Source: Opitutia bacterium UBA7350
Lineage (GTDB): Bacteria; Verrucomicrobiota; Verrucomicrobiia; Opitutales; Coraliomargaritaceae
Direction: 5' to 3'
DNA length: 21,004 nucleotides
Assembly (NCBI GenBank): GCA_002470925.1
Contig: DKOX01000033.1
Coordinates: 1 to 21,004 of the forward strand
This document shows positions 16,054 through 21,004 of the stretch, piece by piece. How positions within the stretch are numbered: position 1 is the first letter of the stretch; each line of letters opens with the position of its first letter. Under the pieces are notes generated by a model. It was not told where the DNA came from. It saw only the letters and a list, made by a program, of their open reading frames with translations, and made no database searches. A program made the translations under genes and the position numbers.

Positions 16054-16267
16054 GGAAGAAAGTGAGCAATTTGTTGGGTGGAAGATTTTCGCGTACGTTG
16101 GCATGCGCCCGGCGCGCCTCAATCGCGCGGACCGCATCGGTTTGGGTGTAAGGACTGCGGGGAAGACTGGCGTAGGACCAGGGGACTCGTCGTTCGCTGC
16201 CGGGGCGTGTAATGAATCCGGAACTGCGGAAGTTCTCACGGGCGATTTCTTCGAGGCTGTTGTCCAT
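16034..16267 (-). CDS. Small ORF between mraZ and rsmH, unknown function
   Basis: A 77-codon frame (starting MDNSLEEIAREN, ending LLTFFHALFAR) begins 13 bp after the mraZ stop and overlaps the rsmH start by 20 bp. Its codons strongly favour C or G at third positions, like the neighbouring genes, and its composition is balanced (acidic start, several R, aromatic residues), which supports a real protein. It has no signal peptide, membrane segment or motif I recognise. There is no clear ribosome-binding site, so coupling with mraZ is possible. Its place between the cluster regulator and rsmH is where most dcw clusters have nothing. Function is not assigned. Confidence 0.6.
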   Translation of the reverse strand: MDNSLEEIARENFRSSGFITRPGSERRVPWSYASLPRSPYTQTDAVRAIEARRAHANVRENLPPNKLLTFFHALFAR

Positions 16268-16280
16268 GGGGTCGCTGGGT

Positions 16281-16745
16281 CTATAGGTTGAAGCGTTTAA
16301 AGACGGATGCCTGCGCCTCGGGATCGCCGGGGGCGCGGTCTTGCAAGCCGGTATACCGGGATTCGCTGTAAATACTGAAGGTGGAGAGCTTTCCGAGCAG
16401 GACCGCACCCTTCTCGATTCCACCAAAATCAATTAGTTTTTGATTCAGGTTGATGCGCCCCTGCTTATCGCAACTAAAACTGTGGGCGCGCGCCATCAAC
16501 TCCTCCACCGCTTGTTGTCCTTCGCGGTCTCCCAGACTTATTTGGGCAATGGATTCTTCCAACTGGGCGATCTTCTTGGGCGGATAAACCGTGATATAAC
16601 CATCGGGACTTGGCAGCGCCAAAAAGAGGTTTGCATCCGGATCGCTGTGATCCGGGCGCCAGGATGAGGGGATTGTTAGACGCCCCTTTTCATCCAGATT
16701 GTGGCGATATTCACCCACAAACATGCCTGCTTTTGTTAAACCCAT
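16281..16745 (-). CDS. mraZ: MraZ, transcriptional regulator of the dcw cluster
   Basis: This 154-residue MraZ protein contains the two tandem MraZ half-domains of the AbrB-like swapped-hairpin fold. The first DxxxR motif is DEKGRLTIPSSWR (18-30) and the second is DKQGRINL (93-100). MraZ forms ring-like oligomers that bind repeated TGGGN boxes upstream of its own operon and usually repress it. Such boxes are visible here at 16740-16793. The start at 16745 (MGLTKAG) is used because GGGA lies just upstream. The more family-typical MFVGEYRH start at 16724 (residue 8) is equally possible and would leave the whole box array in the leader. It is the first gene of the cluster, and the following gene starts 13 bp after its stop. 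Confidence 0.96.
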   Translation of the reverse strand: MGLTKAGMFVGEYRHNLDEKGRLTIPSSWRPDHSDPDANLFLALPSPDGYITVYPPKKIAQLEESIAQISLGDREGQQAVEELMARAHSFSCDKQGRINLNQKLIDFGGIEKGAVLLGKLSTFSIYSESRYTGLQDRAPGDPEAQASVFKRFNL

Positions 16746-16793
16746 CTTATCCCATTATTTCCATTTTGACCTACTTCGCCCCATTTTGCCCCA
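16740..16793 (-). promoter_or_regulatory. MraZ-binding box array (TGGGN repeats) upstream of mraZ
   Basis: On the minus strand, TGGGG begins at 16793 and again at 16783. These are followed at the same 10-base period by degenerate TAGGT (16773) and TGGAA (16763), then TGGGA at 16754 (offset 9) and TGGGT at 16744 (offset 10, overlapping the start codon). MraZ is known to bind TGGGN repeats separated by five bases, one per helical turn. The match in motif, spacing and position makes this a likely autoregulatory operator. The TTGACG at 16801-16796 resembles a -35 box, but no convincing -10 follows at the right distance, so the promoter is not assigned. Confidence 0.8.
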
Positions 16794-16811
16794 CTCGTCA
16801 AGCGTTTTTTG

Positions 16812-16827
16812 TCACATAAAAATGTGA
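16812..16827. repeat. Perfect 6-bp inverted repeat upstream of the MraZ boxes
   Basis: The plus strand reads TCACAT, four A, then ATGTGA. It lies about 70 bp upstream of mraZ, just outside the box array, in A/T-rich DNA. It could be an operator for another regulator. The half-sites are in the reverse order to a CRP site, so that name is not used. It has no adjoining T-run in a useful position to be a terminator. Confidence 0.45.
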
Positions 16828-16945
16828 ATAGTCTGAGAAAAACCATTCGATGTGGCTAAATTTCAATACTTTATAGAAAAGCAAAAAATGTAGAGTGGTT
16901 CACAAAGCCATCGTGAAGGCGCGCGCGACCCCCTCAATCCTCCCC

Positions 16946-17032
16946 GTTGAAATATAAAATACAGAGCCTCTGATCCTCTGCTCCTCCGCGTTAAAATATA
17001 AAACTCTGAGTTAAATTATAAAACACAGAGCC
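16946..17032. repeat. Three degenerate A/T-rich repeat copies
   Basis: Three related units are visible on the plus strand: GTTGAAATATAAAATACAG.. at 16946-16968, GTTAAAATATAAAACTC.. at 16990-17010, and GTTAAATTATAAAACACAG.. at 17010-17032. Units two and three are adjacent at a 20-bp period; unit one lies 44 bp before unit two, separated by a pyrimidine-rich spacer. Units one and three end in CAGAGCC, and CTCTG occurs at the end of unit two, so small stems can form. This looks like a decayed dispersed repeat rather than a coding or CRISPR structure. Confidence 0.6.
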
Positions 17033-17059
17033 CGGAACCGCTCAACCCCACTTATTCAA

Positions 17060-17095
17060 CACTAATGGTTTATAGTAATACTTTCAACATTAGTG
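17060..17095. repeat. Inverted repeat CACTAATG / CATTAGTG
   Basis: Perfect 8-bp arms at 17060-17067 and 17088-17095 flank a 20-bp spacer. Because each arm sits in the same context (TTCAACA before, TGG after), the two copies also form an imperfect direct repeat. A bound regulator or a decayed repeat are both possible. No gene start lies close by. Confidence 0.45.
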
Positions 17096-17120
17096 GATAT
17101 AAGCGCTGATTAGCGGCTGC

Positions 17121-17152
17121 CAGCAAAGCTGACTACAGGGCAGCGCAAAGAG
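17121..17152. repeat. Direct repeat, copy A
   Basis: This 32-bp stretch resembles 17306-17336. The two share an identical 14-bp core (ACAGGGCAGCGCAA, at 17135-17148 and 17320-17333) with similar flanks around AAGCTG. It is followed by an ACCACGAA word (17158-17165), which also occurs near copy B, so the pair probably comes from one composite repeat family. Confidence 0.6.
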
Positions 17153-17240
17153 AGGGAACCACGAATGAACAGGATCACTCTGGTGAATTCCTTACTCCTA
17201 CTCTTGATCATAATCTTACTCTAAATCCCCAGCTTCAATT

Positions 17241-17303
17241 TTCGTGTATTTCGTGCTTTTAGTGGTTCAATATAGAAACCACGAACCACACCAAAAACAC
17301 GAA
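17241..17303. repeat. Imperfect stem-loop of the CACGAA / ACCAC repeat type
   Basis: TTCGTG (17241-17246) and GTGGTT (17262-17267) on one side can pair with AACCAC (17277-17282) and CACGAA (17298-17303) on the other, around a 9-bp loop. Words of this kind (accacgaa.. and ..ttcgtg) are familiar as dispersed intergenic repeats in several bacterial phyla including Verrucomicrobiota. That comparison is from memory. It lies just before direct-repeat copy B. Confidence 0.5.
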
Positions 17304-17305
17304 TC

Positions 17306-17336
17306 CAGCTAAGCTGGCCACAGGGCAGCGCAAGAG
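17306..17336. repeat. Direct repeat, copy B
   Basis: This is the partner of the repeat at 17121-17152, sharing the 14-bp core at 17320-17333. It is preceded directly by the ACCACGAA-type stem-loop, whereas copy A is followed by that word, so the order of the two elements differs between copies. Confidence 0.6.
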
Positions 17337-17518
17337 CTCAGTGCCTTCGGTTGCCGTTGGTTTTTCAAAAACCTGCGCCGACCTCATTCAGGGTCATCGA
17401 CCGCTCTGATCATGAAGACTTCGAAACCAAGAAGCTCCCGTATGCGTTTCCTTTAAAAATGGCATCGCTGGCACACATGCTATTGCTTGGCGCGGGGGTT
17501 ACTTTCTTTAATGGAGCC

Positions 17519-19054
17519 TTAAAAAGTAGAAAGCCCGCTCCATTCCTGGAATCGATACAGCGCGGTTTTCCAACGGAGCGGCCAACCCTTCAAACTGAGC
17601 TCGGTATAAGGCAGACTGACTTCCGCACCGGCGGCATTGTTCCAAAGGGCATCAAAATAGGCATCCCATTTCAGGCCGACCACAGCGTCATTCCGCAAAA
17701 GCAAGTTGGCTTCCAAGTTCAAGTTGTCCAGATTGCGGCGCGTCCAGTTGGCGGAACCGAGGCACAGCAAATCGGTCACGGGTCCATGGATGCGGAGCAC
17801 CTTGGAATGAAATTGCTCCCCGCGGGTATCGGCCCAGCGCACCGAGATAGCGCCGGTGTCACCTCCCGGTGACCCCAAGAGCTCCGCTGCCACGACCCGA
17901 TTCGGGATGCCGTTCTTTTTCCGACCAAAAGCATCCTTGTTCGCATCCAACAAACAACGGATCTTGGCACCCCGCTCAGCAGCGGATCGCAGGGCTGCAA
18001 TGATCCCACGGTCCGAGAGATAAAAGAGCGCGAGGTCGATGCGGTCCCCCGCGCCGGCGCCATTCAACACCTCAAGGAGCGTGCTGCGGATCGCGCCTTC
18101 GCTGCGCCAGGCAACCGCCGGTTCCTCGACTTCCGCCAATTCGTGAAACTCCAGTTCGCCGATGCGCCCTTCCAGATTTTCGATAATTTCCAGGCATTTC
18201 GAGGAATTGAGGCCCTTGCAATTTTCGGGATTGCGGGCGGACCAGCGGGCAATCGCGAGCTCGGAGCGAGCGGCGTAGCGCGCAATTGGCCCGGTCACCC
18301 AGAGCCCCACATTGGTGTGGCGCGCGCTGCCATCGGCGGGGTTAAAGCTGCTCACGATCATGCGGGATTCACCATTGCTTCGCCCCGCGATGAGCACTTT
18401 GCGGTGGTTCGCTTTAAAGTGTAAGAGGCGGTTCCATTGCGAAAGCGAGAAAGGCACCGCATTGGCTTCAAAGGGATTTTTAAGTGGCGGGCGGATGCCT
18501 CCCAATTTGAATGGTGCGAGCAAACGCCCCCAGAACTCCGCCAGCGGAGCATACACCCAATTGGAATCCCGCATCCGGGAAAGATCGGTAAAAATGAGCG
18601 GAAAGTTTATTGGCTCCCCGGCGGCGAGGTGAAGTTCGGCATCACTCCCATAGAAACGATTGATGGGGTCGGTGATGACCACGATCGGGAGTTGGGGATT
18701 TGCACGCTGCTTGGCCTCGAGGGCGTTCAAGAGTTCGCGCGCCAGGGGACGCATCGGCGCGCTTGATTCCAGTTTTCCCAGCCAGTTGTTCCAGAGAAAG
18801 AAATCGAGAATCAGATAGGTCTCCGCCCCCGCGATTTCAGCCAGGATCGTATCAAAAATTTCCTGTGAACTCACACTCTCACGATCCGCCGCTTTCGCGT
18901 AGGTCTGATCCACCAAAAGGCGAACTTCCCCGTAACGACAATCGGGACTGGCAAGCTCCGTTCCCTCGGGCACGGGGGGTTCCTCATCGAGGAGATAAGG
19001 CAGCAGAACCAATGCAAAGAGGAAACCCAGGATGAGACCGCGTAGCATTTTCAT
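17519..19054 (-). CDS. Membrane-anchored phospholipase D-like protein with degenerate HKD motifs
   Basis: This 511-residue protein has an N-terminal hydrophobic segment (about 5-22, signal or anchor) and two PLD-type halves. The first half has HRK (217-219) followed by SSFNPAD and HTNVGLW. The second has HSK (416-418) followed by GSANWTRRNLDNLNLEAN (433-450). These match the HxK plus GSxN..N.E pattern of phospholipase D, nucleases and cardiolipin synthases. The aspartate that closes HxKx4D is missing in both halves (Gly224 and His423). The start at 19054 (MKMLRGL) gives a good signal sequence. An in-frame ATG at 19147 would overlap the divergent cytochrome start, so it is less likely. The substrate is unknown: a phosphodiesterase or phosphatidyl-transferase in the envelope is possible, or a non-catalytic relative. 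Confidence 0.85.
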   Translation of the reverse strand: MKMLRGLILGFLFALVLLPYLLDEEPPVPEGTELASPDCRYGEVRLLVDQTYAKAADRESVSSQEIFDTILAEIAGAETYLILDFFLWNNWLGKLESSAPMRPLARELLNALEAKQRANPQLPIVVITDPINRFYGSDAELHLAAGEPINFPLIFTDLSRMRDSNWVYAPLAEFWGRLLAPFKLGGIRPPLKNPFEANAVPFSLSQWNRLLHFKANHRKVLIAGRSNGESRMIVSSFNPADGSARHTNVGLWVTGPIARYAARSELAIARWSARNPENCKGLNSSKCLEIIENLEGRIGELEFHELAEVEEPAVAWRSEGAIRSTLLEVLNGAGAGDRIDLALFYLSDRGIIAALRSAAERGAKIRCLLDANKDAFGRKKNGIPNRVVAAELLGSPGGDTGAISVRWADTRGEQFHSKVLRIHGPVTDLLCLGSANWTRRNLDNLNLEANLLLRNDAVVGLKWDAYFDALWNNAAGAEVSLPYTELSLKGWPLRWKTALYRFQEWSGLSTF

Positions 19055-19145
19055 GCAGTCACTATGTTCCTTTTTGCAGGTCGAAGCAAGAACGCGATGG
19101 CGCAAGAAGGTTGACGCGGGAATTAAAAAGGACTCCTTTAAAAAC
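19055..19145. promoter_or_regulatory. Divergent intergenic region between the PLD-like and cytochrome genes
   Basis: This 91-bp gap must hold the promoters of both divergent genes unless they lie inside the coding regions. A TTGACG at 19111-19116 could be a -35 box for the plus-strand gene, but no good -10 follows. For the minus strand, TTGCTT and CATAGT with 17 bp between them form a weak candidate very near the start codon. A perfect inverted repeat, AAAGGA-C-TCCTTT (19127-19139), precedes the plus-strand ATG and could be an operator. Confidence 0.4.
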
Positions 19146-21004
19146 ATGAGCGCGCACTCTGCGAAAAATTCTGCTTACCCTTGCTTCATTATTCTAAAAA
19201 TGGTTTTTTTGCTGGGCGGATGCGGCGAGGCGGTGGATTCGACCCCGCAGAGCGAGACGCCTGAGCGCCCCGCCATAAGCGAGGGCTTTGCCTTTTCGCA
19301 CGACCCGGCGCGCGTTCTGGCTCAAGGCCCGCAAGCCTGCGCGGAATGCCATGCCGAGATTTTTGCAGACTGGCAGATGAGTCACCACGCCAAGGCGAAC
19401 CGCCCTATCTCGGCGGCGCTGGACAAAGCCGCCTTTACCCCAACGCGACGGCTCGTTGAATCGGGCGTTACCTACGAATTGGCCTACGAGAACGAGCGCT
19501 TCGAACTCCGCGTGCTCGATGCCGCCCAAGACCTCGAGCGGGTCTATGAATTGACGGGGGTGATTGGCTACACCCCCCTGCGCCAATACCTCGCCCCCCT
19601 GCCCGGCGGTCGCCTCCAGACGATCAGTGCGACCTACGATGTCCTTGAGGACCGCTGGGTCGATGTCTTCGAGGGAGAAGATCGCCTCCCCGGTGAATGG
19701 GGTCACTGGACCGGACAGGGCATGAACTGGAATGCCAATTGTGCCTATTGCCACACCACCGAGTATAAGAAAAATTTCAACTTTGAGGCGAATGCCTACG
19801 CCAGCACCTGGACACAACAGGGAATCGCCTGCGCGGAATGCCACGATGGACTGGAGGCGCACCTGCAAAGCGCGCGCAGCGGCGTGGAGGATGCTGCCGT
19901 CATTCCTCCCACACCGCTTGATTCGCAGCAAATCATGGACAACTGCGCGACTTGCCACTCCCGCCGTGACCAGTTGACTGCGGATGCTTTTAAAATCGGG
20001 GATCGTTACGAGGATCACTTCGGGCTCTCCCTTCCCGATCAGCCCGGTCTTTATTTTGCGGACGGCCAAATCCGCGATGAAGTCTTTGTGCACGGCTCCT
20101 TCAGCATGAGCCGTATGGGGCACGCCGGGGTGACTTGCCTCGACTGCCACAACCCGCACAGCAACGCCCTCATCCTTCCCGCGGAAAATAACCTTCTCTG
20201 CATGCGATGCCACGAGACCGGCCTCGACAACGCCCCCATCATTGTGCCGACCGAGCACAGCTTCCACCCTGCCGACAGCACCGGCAACCGCTGCGTGGAA
20301 TGCCACATGCCGAAGCGCACCTATATGCAGGTCGACCCGCGTGCCGATCACGGCTTCCTGCATCCTGACCCCCTCCTCACTCAAGAGTTGGGAATCCCCA
20401 ACAGTTGCAATCGCTGTCACGAAGAGGAAAGCGTGGACTGGGCGATCGAATGGTCCGAACAATGGTATGGCGAAAAACTGACGGATCACCGCCAGCGCGC
20501 CCGGGCCCGGGCGATTCATGCCGCGCACCGCTTCGAACCCAGCGCCCTCGAAGCCCTCTTTGAATTGCTGGACAGCGAGGACATTCCGGCATGGATCGCT
20601 ACCTATACCGGACTCCTCGCCAATTACCTGCCAGAACAACGCGTAGCAGCGCGCCTCCGCCAACTCCTCAAACACGAAAGCCCCCTCGTGCGCGAACGCG
20701 CCGTCAGCGCCCTCGGCAGTCTGCCCCATGAAACCATTCGCCTCCTCGAAGGCCTCCGCGATCCCCTCCTCAATGTCCGCATTAGCGCCGCCCGCACCCT
20801 CAACTCGAACAACAAGCCCGTTCCGGAAGGCGACGCCAAAGCACAGTGGCAGGCCTATCTCGACTTCAACTCCGACCGCCCCCAAAGCCTTATGATTCAG
20901 GCCTACGAAGCGGCGCGCAAACAAGACAAAGCCGCTACCAAGAAATACCTCGCCCGCGCCGTAAGCATGGATCAGGCCAATGGTACGGTGTATCATCAGG
21001 CTGC
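19146..21004 (+). CDS. Octaheme c-type cytochrome lipoprotein with HEAT-like C-terminal region (3' end outside window)
   Basis: At least 619 residues are visible and the frame is open to the window edge. Residues 1-26 form a signal peptide ending in LLGGC, a plausible lipobox with lipidated Cys26. Eight CxxCH haem sites follow, beginning at residues 65, 199, 229, 267, 331, 352, 383 and 421. The first lies in CAECHAEIFADWQMSHHAKA, typical of cytochrome c554-like multihaem proteins. From about residue 500 two HEAT-like helical repeats appear (SPLVRERAVSALGSL and NVRISAARTL), and TPR-like helices may follow. It is probably an envelope electron carrier or redox enzyme; the partner and reaction are not evident. 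The start at 19146 gives a better signal peptide than ATG 19200; neither has a good ribosome-binding site. The antisense frame of 600 codons here is a shadow. Confidence 0.9.
   Translation, partial: MSAHSAKNSAYPCFIILKMVFLLGGCGEAVDSTPQSETPERPAISEGFAFSHDPARVLAQGPQACAECHAEIFADWQMSHHAKANRPISAALDKAAFTPTRRLVESGVTYELAYENERFELRVLDAAQDLERVYELTGVIGYTPLRQYLAPLPGGRLQTISATYDVLEDRWVDVFEGEDRLPGEWGHWTGQGMNWNANCAYCHTTEYKKNFNFEANAYASTWTQQGIACAECHDGLEAHLQSARSGVEDAAVIPPTPLDSQQIMDNCATCHSRRDQLTADAFKIGDRYEDHFGLSLPDQPGLYFADGQIRDEVFVHGSFSMSRMGHAGVTCLDCHNPHSNALILPAENNLLCMRCHETGLDNAPIIVPTEHSFHPADSTGNRCVECHMPKRTYMQVDPRADHGFLHPDPLLTQELGIPNSCNRCHEEESVDWAIEWSEQWYGEKLTDHRQRARARAIHAAHRFEPSALEALFELLDSEDIPAWIATYTGLLANYLPEQRVAARLRQLLKHESPLVRERAVSALGSLPHETIRLLEGLRDPLLNVRISAARTLNSNNKPVPEGDAKAQWQAYLDFNSDRPQSLMIQAYEAARKQDKAATKKYLARAVSMDQANGTVYHQA

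Larger units (their letters stand above)
16828..17518. other. Gene-poor A/T-rich intergenic region with degenerate repeats
   Basis: About 690 bp separates the mraZ control region from the end of the phospholipase-D-like gene. No ORF here looks real: the plus-strand frame from 17351 continues into the antisense of the PLD gene. The region holds the repeat groups listed separately and several A/T stretches near 16860-16890 that could be promoter or UP elements for mraZ. I find no tRNA, no recognisable small RNA and no strong intrinsic terminator for either flanking gene. Confidence 0.6.

Noticed and set aside
16812..16827. Intrinsic terminator or CRP site upstream of mraZ
   Set aside because: The stem is A/T-rich and short with no following T-run in the right place. 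The half-sites are in the wrong order for CRP (TGTGA-N6-TCACA).
16946..17032. Possible CRISPR array
   Set aside because: There are only three degenerate units with unequal spacing (44 and 20 bp), no constant spacer length, and no cas genes nearby.
17351..17872. 173-codon plus-strand frame beginning in the repeat region
   Set aside because: Most of it is antisense to the C-terminal PLD half, which has the HSK and GSAN motifs. The upstream part lies in repeat-like DNA, and there is no ribosome-binding site.
19194..20996. 600-codon open frame on the minus strand
   Set aside because: It lies antisense to a plus-strand frame with a signal peptide, lipobox and eight in-frame CxxCH motifs. Its translation is low in recognisable motifs and rich in valine, glycine and alanine, as expected of the complement of a GC-rich gene.

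Overview
The window is almost entirely a division and cell-wall (dcw) cluster on the minus strand. It reads mraZ, a small ORF, rsmH, ftsL, a small ORF, ftsI, murE, murF, mraY, murD, a LysM-protein gene, ftsW, murG, murC-murB (fused), ddl, ftsQ and the first codons of ftsA. Base composition is moderately GC-rich. MurE carries the DNPR motif, so the peptidoglycan should contain meso-diaminopimelate and the organism should have a Gram-negative-type envelope. The MurC-MurB fusion, the inserted LysM gene, the lipoprotein-type octaheme cytochrome next door and the style of the intergenic repeats suggest the Planctomycetes-Verrucomicrobia-Chlamydiae group, most likely Verrucomicrobiota (Opitutae-like). 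That placement is an inference from gene content, not from a database search.

Layout, following transcription from right to left. At 16740-16793 a phased array of TGGG boxes lies directly upstream of mraZ (16281-16745), which encodes the regulator expected to bind them. A 77-codon ORF (16034-16267) fills the space before rsmH (15100-16053, 16S rRNA methyltransferase). Next come ftsL (14699-15100), a 208-bp gap with two competing small ORFs, and ftsI (12682-14490, septal transpeptidase). The cytoplasmic precursor genes follow: murE, murF, mraY and murD (7388-12635). A two-LysM envelope protein (6448-7332) separates murD from ftsW (lipid II polymerase). After murG, the murC-murB fusion and ddl come ftsQ and ftsA. 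Most junctions are overlaps of a few bases (ATGA, GTGA, TGATG), so translational coupling along one long operon is likely. Together the products make UDP-MurNAc (MurB half), add the stem peptide (MurC half, MurD, MurE, Ddl, MurF), build lipid I and II (MraY, MurG), and polymerise and crosslink at the septum (FtsW, FtsI with FtsQ and FtsL).

Upstream of mraZ there is a gene-poor stretch (16794-17518) rich in A/T and in degenerate short repeats. A minus-strand gene for a membrane-anchored phospholipase-D-like protein (17519-19054) follows, whose two HKD motifs both lack the aspartate. Divergent from it, across 91 bp, is a plus-strand gene for a probable lipoprotein c-type cytochrome with eight CxxCH haem sites and a C-terminal HEAT-like region. 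It starts at 19146 and runs off the window. A long open frame on the opposite strand covers this gene and is only its shadow.

I see no tRNA, rRNA, CRISPR array, insertion sequence or integrase. The most interesting items are the phased MraZ-box array, the short-form MurC-MurB fusion with cysteine at the expected proton-donor position, the LysM protein inside the dcw operon, the two small-ORF slots, the degenerate PLD protein and the octaheme lipoprotein.
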